64,000 nucleotides of DNA, from the NCBI RefSeq assembly GCF_018967845.1, contig NZ_JAHLZZ010000001.1, forward strand, positions 62,001 through 126,000. The letters run 5' to 3'. This DNA comes from Hymenobacter siberiensis. Lineage in GTDB: Bacteria; Bacteroidota; Bacteroidia; Cytophagales; Hymenobacteraceae. The notes below the pieces were generated by a model. It was not told the DNA's origin. It worked only from the letters and a program-made list of their open reading frames with translations, and did not search any database. Position 1 is the stretch's first letter; the number at the start of each line of letters is the position of its first letter. The translations under genes and the position numbers were made by a program. Positions 34,509 through 43,252 of the stretch are shown here, piece by piece.

Positions 34509-36116
34509 TTAGTCCACTATTTCCACCTCACGGTCCTGCAAACGGCTCATGGCGGCGGCCGACGAACGCAGCTGGATTTCCTCGCCCCGCTCGTCTTCGA
34601 TGCGGTAGTCGGTGAGGCCCAGGCTGCTGTCATTCACCACTTTCACCCATTTGTAGTACTTGAGATACCACTTCATCTGGCGCGAAATCAGGCCTTTGGT
34701 GTAATAGGCATACAGGAACGGGTGCACCGACAGCGTGATGCCCGACTGGTTCTGGTTCACCAGCAGGTCGTCAATGCTGTTGTCGATGTCGTCCGTCACC
34801 TGGATGGAGGCCGAAATTTTGCCCGTGCCGCCGCAGGTGGGGCACACCTCGCCGGTCACGATGTTCTCGGCCGGCCGCACCCGCTGACGGGTAATCTGCA
34901 GCAAGCCAAACTTGGTGATGGGCAGCACGGTGTACTTTGCCTTGTCGAGCTTCATCACGTCGCGCACGGCGTCTTCTACCTTCTTACGGCTTTCGCCCGA
35001 GCGCATGTCAATGAAATCGACCACGATGATGCCGCCCATGTCGCGCAGGCGCAGCTGACGGGCCACTTCTTTGGCCGCCAGCATATTAATCATCAGCGCG
35101 GTAGCTTCCTGGTCGTTCTCCTGGTTACTCTTGCTACCCGAGTTCACGTCGATAACGTGCAGAGCTTCGGTGTGCTCAATCACGAGGTAGCCGCCGCCGG
35201 GCACAGTCACGGTTTTGCCGAACAGCGTTTTCAGTTGCTTCTCAATGCCGGTTTGCTCAAAAATCTTGATTTTTGAGTTGTGCAGCTTCAGCAGCCCCAG
35301 CCGGTCCGGTGCGATTTTTTGCAGGTAGTCCCGCATCTCATCGTACATCGCCGGAGCATCCACGGTAATGCTGTCGAACGACTCGTTCAGCATATCCCGC
35401 ACCATCGACGAGGTGCGGCCCAGCTCGCCGAGCACCTTGTCGTTGGGCTTGGCGGTGCGCAGCGTGCTGTACAGCTGCTCCCACTTCGCCACCATATCCT
35501 GCATGTCCTTATCGAGCTCGGCCACTTCACGTCCCTCCGCCACGGTGCGGATGATGACGCCGAAATTTTCGGGCTTAATACTGGCGATGAGCCGCTTGAG
35601 GCGGTCCCGCTCAGCTTTACTCACAATTTTCTTACTGACGCTGATGGTGTTTGAGAACGGCATCAGCACGAGATAGCGCCCGGCCATCGAAATGTCGGTG
35701 CTCACCCGGGGGCCTTTGGTGGAAATCGGCTCCTTGATAATCTGGACAACGATTTGCTGCCCTTTCTTAAACACACTTTCCGCCTTCCCCACTTTTTCGA
35801 GGACGGGTTCAAACGTGAATTTTTCCAGCCCGGCGCTGGGCGCCCGGCCGCTCTGTACCGTGCGGGCCCACTTCGTGAACGAAGGGAATTGCTCGCCGAG
35901 GTCGCCGTAGTGCAAAAACGCGTCTTTTTCGTAGCCAATGTCTACGAAAGCTGCGTTCAGGCCGGGCATCACCTTTTTCACGGTGCCCAGGAAGATGTCG
36001 CCTACTGAGTAGTTGGTGTCGTTGCGGTCGAAGTGGTATTCAATCAGCCGCTTGTCCTGCAACAACGCTATTCGCTCGCCTTCCTGAGTAGAATTAATGA
36101 CTAATTCATTACTCAA
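34509..36116 (-). CDS. rng: Ribonuclease G/E family endoribonuclease
   Basis: The 535-residue product has a TTG start at 36116 (the frame opens SNELVINSTQEGERIALL). An S1-like RNA-binding region is at about 35-80 (GDIFLGTVKKVMPGLNAAFV). The catalytic magnesium-site block is GGIIVVDFIDM with its aspartates, and the zinc-link motif CPTCGGTGK follows. It cleaves single-stranded AU-rich RNA and processes 16S rRNA and mRNA. Its length is that of RNase G, without the long RNase E scaffold tail. It is downstream of the small basic protein gene, from which a 15-bp hairpin separates it. Confidence 0.93.
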   Translation of the reverse strand: MSNELVINSTQEGERIALLQDKRLIEYHFDRNDTNYSVGDIFLGTVKKVMPGLNAAFVDIGYEKDAFLHYGDLGEQFPSFTKWARTVQSGRAPSAGLEKFTFEPVLEKVGKAESVFKKGQQIVVQIIKEPISTKGPRVSTDISMAGRYLVLMPFSNTISVSKKIVSKAERDRLKRLIASIKPENFGVIIRTVAEGREVAELDKDMQDMVAKWEQLYSTLRTAKPNDKVLGELGRTSSMVRDMLNESFDSITVDAPAMYDEMRDYLQKIAPDRLGLLKLHNSKIKIFEQTGIEKQLKTLFGKTVTVPGGGYLVIEHTEALHVIDVNSGSKSNQENDQEATALMINMLAAKEVARQLRLRDMGGIIVVDFIDMRSGESRKKVEDAVRDVMKLDKAKYTVLPITKFGLLQITRQRVRPAENIVTGEVCPTCGGTGKISASIQVTDDIDNSIDDLLVNQNQSGITLSVHPFLYAYYTKGLISRQMKWYLKYYKWVKVVNDSSLGLTDYRIEDERGEEIQLRSSAAAMSRLQDREVEIVD

Positions 36117-36180
36117 AGCCTTGATATAGTTAAAGTAACCTGCCGGTAATGCCGCTATAGGCCTACCCCGAAACCGGCAA

Positions 36181-36214
36181 AGGGAAGCCAGAACCTAACG
36201 GTTCTGGCTTCCCT
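36181..36214. terminator. Perfect 15-bp hairpin upstream of rng
   Basis: AGGGAAGCCAGAACC pairs perfectly with GGTTCTGGCTTCCCT around a TAAC loop. It lies between the small basic protein gene and rng and has no T-tract on either side. Confidence 0.7.
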
Positions 36215-36330
36215 CGCGAGCCACAGGAAAAGCATCTGGCGCGGCCCCACTCGGGAGGCTACGTGAGAGATAGGCTGCTGGCTCCCTTCCCGTTAGGAAA
36301 TCTGCCGGCCGCCGCTACGCCCCGTGAGGC

Positions 36331-36420
36331 TTACTTCTTCTTGTGGCGGTTCTTGCGCAGGCGCTTCTTGCGCTTGTGAGTGGCAATCTTATGACGCTTT
36401 CTTTTTTTACCGCAGGGCAT
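36331..36420 (-). CDS. 29-residue basic protein, AURKAIP1/COX24 (mS38-like) type
   Basis: The tiny gene, on the minus strand from the ATG at 36420, encodes 29 residues, of which about 19 are Lys or Arg (MPCGKKRKRHK, then HKRKKRLRKNRHKKK). I recognise this as the short conserved protein annotated in Bacteroidota with an AURKAIP1/COX24 domain, related to mitochondrial mS38 and small ribosomal proteins. Binding to rRNA is likely from composition and family. It sits between the TPR gene and rng on the same strand. Confidence 0.8.
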   Translation of the reverse strand: MPCGKKRKRHKIATHKRKKRLRKNRHKKK

Positions 36421-36459
36421 GATGCTTGGGGGTTAAGTTGGTGATTGGTTGTGTCGTAG

Positions 36460-37380
36460 CTATTTCAATTTGGCAATTTCCTCTTCTACCGAAGCGGCCA
36501 GCGCGGGGTCGTTGCTGAGGCTTTTGGCGGCAAGGAAGGCCTGTTTGGCTTCTTCCTTAGCGCCTGTACGGGCCAAAGTTACGCCGAGGTAGAATTGTCC
36601 GTTCACATTTTTTGGATTGACTTTCACCAAATCCTGGAAACGCTTCACGGCTTTGTCGTACTGGTTACTTTGCACCGCGAGTATTCCCATGTTATACAGG
36701 GCTTTCTCGTTGCGGGGGTCGGCTTCCAGCACTTCGCGCAGCAACGTTACGCCCTGCACGGGGTTTTCGGAGGCCATGTAGGCCATGCCGAGGTTGGTTT
36801 TGGCATCGAGGTTACCGGGTTGGTCCTTCAACACCTTGGTGTAGAGCTCCCGCGCCTTGCCGCCGAGCAGTTTCACCCGCTCGTCGGTAGCCGCAAAGCT
36901 AAACGCCTGGAAGTAGGCATCGGCGGCCTGCTGCCAGTGCTGGGCACTGGGTTTGGCCTGGGCCACCTGCTCCAGGTAGTAGCCAGCGCTGTCGAAACGC
37001 TCCACGTCGTTGTAGCGGCGGGCCAGGGTGGTAGCCACCGTGGCTTTGGCATCGGGTGTGGCAGCAGCTTGGTACTCGCCCAGCAACCGCGCCAGCTCCT
37101 GCCGTTGGGCAGTGCTGGTGGTGGTGTGCGGGGCGGCATCGGGGCCTTTGTTCTCGGTAGCGGTGGCGGGTACCGGGCCAGACGAGGCTTCGGGTTTGGA
37201 GCCGTTGGTAGCCATGCCCCCGCCGTCACGGTTGGCCGTGGCAGCAGCATCCTTGCTCAGCTCCGATTTGCTCTCCTTTGGCTTCATGATGCCTTTGGGC
37301 AACACGTATAAGCCGCCAACCAGCGCGAGCGCGGCAGCGACGAGGACCAATTGATGCGGAGCGGTGCGAGTAGTAGCCAT
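36460..37380 (-). CDS. Membrane-anchored TPR protein
   Basis: The 306-residue product has an N-terminal hydrophobic segment (LVLVAAALALVGGLYVLP) and a low-complexity Ser/Ala/Pro region. Tandem tetratricopeptide repeats follow from about residue 95, best seen as NLDAKTNLGMAYMASENP, NEKALYNMGILAVQSNQYDK and NVNGQFYLGVTLARTGAKEE. TPR arrays scaffold protein contacts; the partner is unknown. It lies between HU and the small basic protein gene, all leftward. Confidence 0.8.
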   Translation of the reverse strand: MATTRTAPHQLVLVAAALALVGGLYVLPKGIMKPKESKSELSKDAAATANRDGGGMATNGSKPEASSGPVPATATENKGPDAAPHTTTSTAQRQELARLLGEYQAAATPDAKATVATTLARRYNDVERFDSAGYYLEQVAQAKPSAQHWQQAADAYFQAFSFAATDERVKLLGGKARELYTKVLKDQPGNLDAKTNLGMAYMASENPVQGVTLLREVLEADPRNEKALYNMGILAVQSNQYDKAVKRFQDLVKVNPKNVNGQFYLGVTLARTGAKEEAKQAFLAAKSLSNDPALAASVEEEIAKLK

Positions 37381-37514
37381 TAGCTGAAAAAAGCCGGCCG
37401 CCGGGCTTTCCCTTACGGAAAAGACACCGGCGGCGCGGCCGGTAATTCATCGTTGTTAGAAAACCAGCAGGGAGTTAATCCCCCTGCCTGTTTCCTAAAC
37501 AATAACAAACATAA

Positions 37515-37823
37515 TTAGGCTTTGGCCGCAACGGCTTTCACCTTCTTGCTGTTCTTAATCTTAGCCACGAAGGTTTTCGAAGGCTTAAAGCTCGGGATGT
37601 AGTGCTCCTCGATGATGAGGGACGTGTTTTTCGAGATGTTGCGGGCTACTTTACGAGCGCGCTTCTTATTTACGAACGAGCCGAAGCCGCGTACATAAAT
37701 GTTGTTGCCCTCGGTCATCGAATCTTTCACGACTTTGAAGAAGGCTTCAACAGTCATCAATACATCAGCTTTCTCGATGCCGGTCTTCGTGGAGATTTCG
37801 GCGATTACCTCAGCTTTAGTCAC
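37515..37823 (-). CDS. HU/IHF-family DNA-binding protein
   Basis: The 102-residue product has a GTG start at 37823 (MTKAEVIAEISTKTGIEKADV). The body is a complete HU fold with helix VMTVEAFFKVVKDSM and the beta-arm start IYVRGFGSFVNKKRA, and a Lys/Ala-rich C-terminal tail (KNSKKVKAVAAKA). It bends and compacts DNA. A strong promoter match lies upstream and predicts a leader of about 100 bases. Confidence 0.92.
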   Translation of the reverse strand: MTKAEVIAEISTKTGIEKADVLMTVEAFFKVVKDSMTEGNNIYVRGFGSFVNKKRARKVARNISKNTSLIIEEHYIPSFKPSKTFVAKIKNSKKVKAVAAKA

Positions 37824-37933
37824 GTTGGTATGGTACTTAGAGTGGTTGAAAAAAATACAGTTTTAGGCAAAATAGTCCCAAATTCCAGCGTAAGCCCTTG
37901 CCCGGTAAGCGGTTCGCCCTTGAATTGGGGCCA

Positions 37934-37965
37934 CAAAGGTAACCCCATTTTTTCGTTTTACCAAT
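37934..37965 (-). promoter_or_regulatory. Promoter of the HU gene
   Basis: On the minus strand: ATTG, 20 bases, TACCTTTG (exact TAnnTTTG). It faces the GTG start at 37823. The mutY gene diverges from the other side. Confidence 0.7.
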
Positions 37966-38013
37966 CAACCCTTCTAAACTAGGTGTTGGCCCAAATTATT
38001 CGCTTTCAAAATT

Positions 38014-39096
38014 TTGACCGCAAAAACCTCTCAGCCTTCCTTCCTGGCCTCTGCCCTACTGGCCTGGTACCCGCGCCACCAGCGCGACCTGCCTTGGCGC
38101 CACACCCGCGACCCGTACGCCATCTGGCTATCGGAGGTTATTCTACAGCAAACCCGTGTGGCGCAAGGCCTTCCCTACTACCAAACCTTCCTGGCGGCCT
38201 ACCCCACCGTGCAGGACATGGCCGCCGCGCCCGAGGCCGAAGTACTGCGCTACTGGCAGGGTTTGGGCTACTATTCCCGGGCCCGCAACATGCACCGCAC
38301 CGCCCAGCAGGTGGTGGCCGAATATGCTGGAAAGTTTCCCGGCACCTACGCCGAATTGCTGAAATTGCGTGGCGTAGGGCCCTATACGGCCGCCGCTATC
38401 GCGTCGTTTGCCTTCGATGAAGCAGTGGCCGTGCTCGATGGAAATGTGTACCGGGTGCTGGCCCGCGTTTTTGGACTTCACTCCGATATTGCCGCGCCCA
38501 GCTCGCGCAAAGAATTCCAGGCCGTGGCCGACCAGCACATCCCCGCCAGCACACCGGCCGACTTCAACCAGGCCATTATGGAATTCGGGGCCATTCAGTG
38601 CACTCCAGCCAAGCCCGACTGCCTGTTTTGCCCGATGCAGCTCAGCTGCTGGGCGTTTCAGCATGGGCAGGTGGCGCTGCTGCCGGTGAAAAGCAAGGCG
38701 AAGGCCTCGCGCACGCGCTACTTCCATTACTTTGTGCTGCGCCACGGCGAGCAAACGTACCTGCGCGAGCGCCGTGAGAAAGACATCTGGCAGGGCCTGT
38801 ATGACTTTGCGCTGGCCGAAACCGCCGTGCCGGAGCTGCCTACCGCCGAGCTCCAGCGCCACCTGCATGCCCTGGGCGCGAACCTGGATACCAGCCAGGC
38901 GGCCGAGCCCAGCGCGACGTATCGCCACGTATTGAGCCACCAGAAGCTGGAGGTCCGCTTCCACCCAATGGCGCTGGCCGAGCCGCTGCCGGAGGCCGCG
39001 TTGCGCGATTTGAGCTTGCGGGCCTACTCGCCGGCGGAGATTGAGGCGCTGCCTAAGCCGAAGTTGATTGCTAACTATTGTGACCAAAACCTTTGA
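38014..39096 (+). CDS. mutY: A/G-specific adenine DNA glycosylase
   Basis: The 360-residue product has a TTG start at 38014. It carries the HhH-GPD glycosylase domain with WLSEVILQQTRV (catalytic Glu region), LRGVGPYTAAAIASFAF and AVLDGNVYRVLARV (catalytic Asp). [4Fe-4S] ligands appear in CTPAKPDCLFCPMQLSC. A C-terminal NUDIX-like domain for 8-oxoG recognition starts near 230. MutY removes adenine mispaired with 8-oxoguanine. The order mutY-ssb-gldD matches other Bacteroidota except that gldE is missing. Confidence 0.95.
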   Translation: MTAKTSQPSFLASALLAWYPRHQRDLPWRHTRDPYAIWLSEVILQQTRVAQGLPYYQTFLAAYPTVQDMAAAPEAEVLRYWQGLGYYSRARNMHRTAQQVVAEYAGKFPGTYAELLKLRGVGPYTAAAIASFAFDEAVAVLDGNVYRVLARVFGLHSDIAAPSSRKEFQAVADQHIPASTPADFNQAIMEFGAIQCTPAKPDCLFCPMQLSCWAFQHGQVALLPVKSKAKASRTRYFHYFVLRHGEQTYLRERREKDIWQGLYDFALAETAVPELPTAELQRHLHALGANLDTSQAAEPSATYRHVLSHQKLEVRFHPMALAEPLPEAALRDLSLRAYSPAEIEALPKPKLIANYCDQNL

Positions 39097-39150
39097 GTGG
39101 GCCCTGCCTAATTTAATTAGATTTTTCAGCCTTTATTTTTAGCAAAAAGT

Positions 39151-39181
39151 ATTGCGCGGCAAATTTAATTTCTTATCTTTG
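39151..39181 (+). promoter_or_regulatory. Promoter of ssb
   Basis: ATTG (39151-39154), 19 bases, TATCTTTG (39174-39181, exact TAnnTTTG). The leader to the ATG at 39237 is about 50 bases. Confidence 0.7.
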
Positions 39182-39236
39182 AGACAGAAAAGGCCGGGTG
39201 GCTTTTTCAATTCTGTATTTCCTAACGTGCAATAAT

Positions 39237-39671
39237 ATGGCCGGAGTGAACAAGGTGATTTTGGTAGGCAACCTGGGCAAAGACCCCGAAGTGCGCCATT
39301 TGGAAGGCGGTGTGAGCGTGGCTCACTTCACCCTCGCCACCAACGACTATTACAAGGATAAGCAAGGCAACCGCGTGGAGCGGACCGAGTGGCACAACAT
39401 TTCGGCGTGGCGCGGCCTGGCCGACATGGCTGACAAATACCTCAAAAAGGGCCAGCAAGTGTACATAGGAGGCAAGCTGCGCACCCGCCAGTACCAGGAC
39501 AAGGACCAGCAGACGCGCTACATCACTGAAATCATCGCCGATGAGATTTCGATGCTGGGCGGTCGGCCGCAAGGTGCTGCTCCGGCGGCCAATGAGGCCA
39601 ATGGCGCGGGCGTGGCAGAACCGCAACACAGCTTCCGGCAGGAGCCGGAGCTGGACCAGCTGCCCTTCTGA
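39237..39671 (+). CDS. ssb: Single-stranded DNA-binding protein
   Basis: The 144-residue product from the ATG at 39237 has the OB-fold signature [18 protein letters not shown], then [20 protein letters not shown] and [19 protein letters not shown]. The acidic tip is DQLPF, the usual partner-binding tail. The start was chosen because MAGVNKVIL aligns with the family N-terminus and fits the promoter. It has its own terminator before gldD. Confidence 0.95.
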   Translation: MAGVNKVILVGNLGKDPEVRHLEGGVSVAHFTLATNDYYKDKQGNRVERTEWHNISAWRGLADMADKYLKKGQQVYIGGKLRTRQYQDKDQQTRYITEIIADEISMLGGRPQGAAPAANEANGAGVAEPQHSFRQEPELDQLPF

Positions 39672-39731
39672 CTGCCCGATGGGGGCCTGCACGGCCTGTG
39701 GCTGCAACTGTCCCGCGCAGTGATTGAGATG

Positions 39732-39762
39732 AAGCCCTGGCACTGCGCTGGGGCTTTTTTCG
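39732..39762 (+). terminator. ssb terminator
   Basis: Imperfect stem AGCCCTGG / CTGGGGCT followed by TTTTTT, 61 bases after the ssb stop. It separates ssb from gldD. Confidence 0.7.
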
Positions 39763-39828
39763 TTGCGGTGGCAGTTACCTTTGAAACTATGAAGGCTGGG
39801 CTGTTTTAGGGCCGGGGCCGCTTCTTGC

Positions 39829-40413
39829 ATGAAATGTCTTTCAATATTGCCGGTGCTCACTGGGCTGGGGCTGCTGGCGGGCTGCTCGTCGGCCCCGGAT
39901 TTTACGCCCAAGCCCAAGGGGTACAACCGCATTGACCTGCCAGCGCACCGCTACCGGATGCTGCCCGCCGGCCACCCCTACGAGTTCGAATATTCGACGC
40001 AGGCCGTGATTAAGCGGGATTCGTCGTATATGGCGCAGCCGCACTGGCTTAACGTGTACTACCCCAAGCTGCACGCCAACGTGCAGATTACGTACATGGA
40101 CGTGCAGCGCGACCGCCGCCTCTACAACAAGATGATGGAGGATGCGCGCAAGCTAACGGGCAAGCACGAAATCAAGGCTACGGCTATTGATGAGCGGATT
40201 TTGAAGACGCCGAGCGGGATGCGGGCCTCGGTATTTGAGTTGCAGGGTGAGGTACCGAGCCAGTTTCAGTTTTATACCACCGACAGCACCAAGCACTTTT
40301 TCCGGGGCGCGCTGTACTTCCGCACGGCCACGGCCAATGACTCACTGGCCCCGGTGATTGAGTACGTGAAGACAGACATAGTTCGGATGCTGAACACATT
40401 ACGCTATAAATAA
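39829..40413 (+). CDS. gldD: Gliding motility lipoprotein GldD
   Basis: The 194-residue lipoprotein has lipobox GLLAGC. The body matches GldD: TPKPKGYNRIDLPAHRY, YEFEYSTQAVI, WLNVYYPKLHANVQITY and a C-terminal FRGALYFRTA. GldD is needed for gliding and type IX secretion. In Flavobacterium it directly follows gldE; here it directly follows ssb. An inverted repeat links it to recG. Confidence 0.88.
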   Translation: MKCLSILPVLTGLGLLAGCSSAPDFTPKPKGYNRIDLPAHRYRMLPAGHPYEFEYSTQAVIKRDSSYMAQPHWLNVYYPKLHANVQITYMDVQRDRRLYNKMMEDARKLTGKHEIKATAIDERILKTPSGMRASVFELQGEVPSQFQFYTTDSTKHFFRGALYFRTATANDSLAPVIEYVKTDIVRMLNTLRYK

Positions 40414-40415
40414 CT

Positions 40416-40531
40416 TTCAATTAACAGTTATCAATTAACAGTTAACAGTTCTGGCAGACAGCTAGGATGTAGCTGAAGCAGGGCCTTGATTGATAGAGAA
40501 TGTTGGATGATAAATGATAATTGTTAAATGA
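40416..40531. repeat. Inverted repeat joining gldD stop to recG start
   Basis: AT-rich arms at about 40416-40451 and 40489-40531 (TCAATTAACAGTTATCAATT class) pair at about 20 of 24 core positions. It begins 3 bases after the gldD stop and its right arm covers the recG ATG at 40528. Confidence 0.8.
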
Positions 40532-42624
40532 GTTTTTTCAATACCCGGCTCGAATTTCTGCGTTCGGTGGGCAGCCTCCAGCGGGCCCAACTGCTGGGCA
40601 AAGAGCTGGGCCTGTTTACTTATGGCGACCTGATTCAGCGCTACCCGTTCCGGTACCTCGACCGGACGCAGGTGTACAAGGTGGCCGACCTGAACGACGA
40701 CCTGCCCTACGTGCAGGTGCGCGGTATGCTGCGCGGCAAGGAGCTGGTGGGCGAAGGGCCCAAGCAGCGACTCACCGCCAAAGTGGGCGACGGCACCGGT
40801 GAACTGGAGCTGGTGTGGTTCAAGGGGGTGAAATGGGTGCAGCAATACACGCGCAACAACCAGGAATACATCGTTTTCGGCAAGCCGACAATGTTCAACG
40901 GGCGGCCACAGATGGCGCACCCGGAACTGGAAGAAGTGACCGAAGCCAAGCCGGGCCAGAGCTTTCTGCAGCCGGTATACAATACCTCAGAGAAGCTCAA
41001 GAACTACCACCGCGTTGATAGCAAAGCCATTATGCGGATGGTGGCCGAGCTGCTGCGGCTGGCGCAGCCGCACATCACGGAGTCGTTGTCGCCGGCGCTC
41101 ATTGAGCGGTATGGGCTGATGGGCAAGGCGCAGGCCATGCAGCAGATTCACTTTCCACAGAGCGCGGAATTGCTGGCGGCGGCGCAGTTCCGGCTCAAGT
41201 TTGAGGAGCTGTTTTATGTGCAGCTCAAGCTGCTGCGGCAGCGCGACCAGCGCAAGGTGACCCTGGCGGGCCAGATTTTCAATCAGGTGCCGACGCTGGT
41301 GGATTTTTATAAAAACCACCTCGCATTTGATTTGACGGGGGCGCAGAAACGCGTTATCCACGACATTTACAAGGACTTCTGCACCGGCCAGCAGATGAAC
41401 CGGCTATTGCAGGGCGACGTGGGCTCGGGCAAAACCATCGTGGCCTTCATCGCCATGCTGATGGCGACCGACAACGGCGCGCAAAGCTGCATCATGGCTC
41501 CCACCGAGATTCTGGCCGACCAGCACTACACCGGTTTAAAGGTGTACGCCGACGCGCTGGGCATCCGCATTGGCAAGCTCACGGGCAGCACCCGCACCGC
41601 CGAGCGCCGCGTGCTGCACGAGGCCCTGCGCGATGGCAGCATGCACATGCTGGTGGGCACCCACGCCCTGCTGGAGGACGTGGTGCAGTTCCGCAACCTA
41701 GGCCTGACGATTATGGACGAGCAGCACCGCTTTGGCGTGGCGCAGCGCTCGAAGCTGTGGCAGAAAAACCCGCACATCATCCCGCACGTGCTGGTGATGA
41801 CGGCCACGCCCATCCCGCGCACGCTGGCCATGACGCTGTATGGCGACCTCGACGTGAGCGTAATTGACGAGCTGCCCGCCGGCCGCAAGCCCATCGTGAC
41901 GGTGCACCGGTTCGATGCCAACCGCCTGAAGGTGTTCGAATTCATCCGCGACCAGGTGAAAATCGGGCGGCAGGTATACATCGTGTACCCGCTGATTGAG
42001 GAATCGGAAACGATGGACTACAAGGACCTGACCGATGGCTACGAGAGCGTGAGCCGGGCCTTTCCGGAGATGCAAATCAGCATCGTGCACGGGCGCATGA
42101 AAGCCGAGGAAAAGGACTACGAGATGCAGCGCTTCATCAAGAAGGAAACCCAGATAATGGTGGCCACCACCGTGATTGAGGTAGGCGTGAACGTACCCAA
42201 CGCCTCGGTGATGGTGATTGAGAGCGCCGAACGGTTCGGGCTTTCGCAGCTGCACCAGCTGCGGGGCCGCGTGGGCCGCGGAGCCGACCAAAGCTACTGC
42301 ATCCTGATGAGCGGCTTCAAGCTGAGCAAAGATGCTCGCACCCGCCTCGAAACGATGGTACGCACCAGTAACGGCTTTGAGATTGCCGATATCGACCTGA
42401 AGCTGCGCGGCCCCGGCGACCTGATGGGCACCCAGCAAAGCGGCGTGCTGGACTTATTGATTGCCGACCTGGCCAAGGATGGCCGCATCCTGAGCGAGAG
42501 CCGGGCGGCGGCCCAGGCGCTGCTAAGCGAAGACCCTAACCTGGCCAATCCAGAAAACGCCAACATCCGCCACCACATCGAAAGTCTGCCGGCCACGGCC
42601 GTGAACTGGAGCCGGATTAGCTAG
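40528..42624 (+). CDS. recG: ATP-dependent DNA helicase RecG
   Basis: The 698-residue product has an N-terminal wedge/OB region (LLGKELGLFTYGDLIQRYPF), Walker A QGDVGSGKTIVAF, DEQH box (TIMDEQHRFGVAQ), motif VMTATPIPRTLA and motif VI QLHQLRGRVGRG. RecG remodels stalled forks and Holliday junctions. Length is normal. The ATG lies in the arm of the preceding inverted repeat, which may affect translation. A symmetrical A/T-rich terminator follows. Confidence 0.96.
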   Translation: MSFFNTRLEFLRSVGSLQRAQLLGKELGLFTYGDLIQRYPFRYLDRTQVYKVADLNDDLPYVQVRGMLRGKELVGEGPKQRLTAKVGDGTGELELVWFKGVKWVQQYTRNNQEYIVFGKPTMFNGRPQMAHPELEEVTEAKPGQSFLQPVYNTSEKLKNYHRVDSKAIMRMVAELLRLAQPHITESLSPALIERYGLMGKAQAMQQIHFPQSAELLAAAQFRLKFEELFYVQLKLLRQRDQRKVTLAGQIFNQVPTLVDFYKNHLAFDLTGAQKRVIHDIYKDFCTGQQMNRLLQGDVGSGKTIVAFIAMLMATDNGAQSCIMAPTEILADQHYTGLKVYADALGIRIGKLTGSTRTAERRVLHEALRDGSMHMLVGTHALLEDVVQFRNLGLTIMDEQHRFGVAQRSKLWQKNPHIIPHVLVMTATPIPRTLAMTLYGDLDVSVIDELPAGRKPIVTVHRFDANRLKVFEFIRDQVKIGRQVYIVYPLIEESETMDYKDLTDGYESVSRAFPEMQISIVHGRMKAEEKDYEMQRFIKKETQIMVATTVIEVGVNVPNASVMVIESAERFGLSQLHQLRGRVGRGADQSYCILMSGFKLSKDARTRLETMVRTSNGFEIADIDLKLRGPGDLMGTQQSGVLDLLIADLAKDGRILSESRAAAQALLSEDPNLANPENANIRHHIESLPATAVNWSRIS

Positions 42625-42646
42625 CGGTTTATGCTGGCGGCAGAGC

Positions 42647-42680
42647 AAAAAAAAACGACTTTAAAAAAAGTCGTTTTTTT
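42647..42680. terminator. Bidirectional terminator between recG and a small convergent gene
   Basis: A run of As, ACGACTTT, then AAAGTCGT and a run of Ts: a symmetrical hairpin usable from both strands. The convergent genes recG and the small exported protein end on either side. Confidence 0.85.
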
Positions 42681-42687
42681 ATTCTGG

Positions 42688-42915
42688 CTAGAACATCTCA
42701 GCAATGAGTCCGCTACCGCTCTGCTGCGGCTGGGCTTGCTGTCGGATAGGCCGGACGGGCTCGGAAGTGAGCACCTGATGAACCAAAACAACCGAGGAGC
42801 TGGATTTGGCAGTGGGTTCAACTGTTTGGGCTACAATGGCCGGAGCCGACTCTTTAACGAGCCTGCCGCCAATAATGAGGGCCGATAACAGGGTGAACTT
42901 GAGTAATGACTTCAT
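42688..42915 (-). CDS. Small exported protein of unknown function
   Basis: The 75-residue product from the ATG at 42915 has a basic N-terminus and a hydrophobic segment (MKSLLKFTLLSALIIGGRLV), then a polar, Gln/Ser-rich tail (RPIRQQAQPQQSGSG). It resembles no family I know. Support for expression is a good promoter (TTTG-N20-TACCTTTG at 42940-42971) placed 25 bases upstream, and a terminator 3 bases after the stop. Confidence 0.6.
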   Translation of the reverse strand: MKSLLKFTLLSALIIGGRLVKESAPAIVAQTVEPTAKSSSSVVLVHQVLTSEPVRPIRQQAQPQQSGSGLIAEMF

Positions 42916-42939
42916 AAGGATAGTAGATAATTGCGGGTG

Positions 42940-42971
42940 CAAAGGTACAGTGAAACTGGAGTTAGTTCAAA
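42940..42971 (-). promoter_or_regulatory. Consensus promoter of the small exported protein gene
   Basis: On the minus strand: TTTG, 20 bases, TACCTTTG, the closest match to the full Bacteroidota consensus in the window. Confidence 0.75.
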
Positions 42972-43252
42972 AAATACATTTAAAAAGTCAAATAGCTCGA
43001 CCAAGTTGAGCGGTTACGAGTTGAAGCCCAGCCGGGTATCGAAGGCCGCCAATCGTTCCCGATTGAACCTTGAAAGCTGACACGAAGTAAACGGTGTTCC
43101 TGTACGAAAGTGACTGCGGGAGTGTTATGCTTGGAATACGTTTTTGTTAGCCGCTCCCCCTCTTGGCACAGGACTTAACTGCTAAAAAGTAAAGTCAAAG
43201 CTCAAAAGCAGGTACTTTTGGGCACACCAGACCGTTGAAATCCACTTTCCTT
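42972..43252. other. Gene-free stretch between divergent genes
   Basis: No gene was seen. TACTTTTG at 43213-43220 may be the -7 box of the rightward gene at 43253. The remainder has no repeat or RNA structure that I can support. Confidence 0.4.

Noticed and set aside
33018..34512. Long plus-strand frames opposite the IS4-type transposase
   Set aside because: The real transposase reads on the minus strand across several frames; the plus frames are Arg/Pro/Gly-rich and carry no motif.
36220..36330. Possible structured RNA between rng and the small basic protein gene
   Set aside because: Apart from the 15-bp hairpin at 36181-36214, the stretch shows only weak pairing and no known RNA motif.
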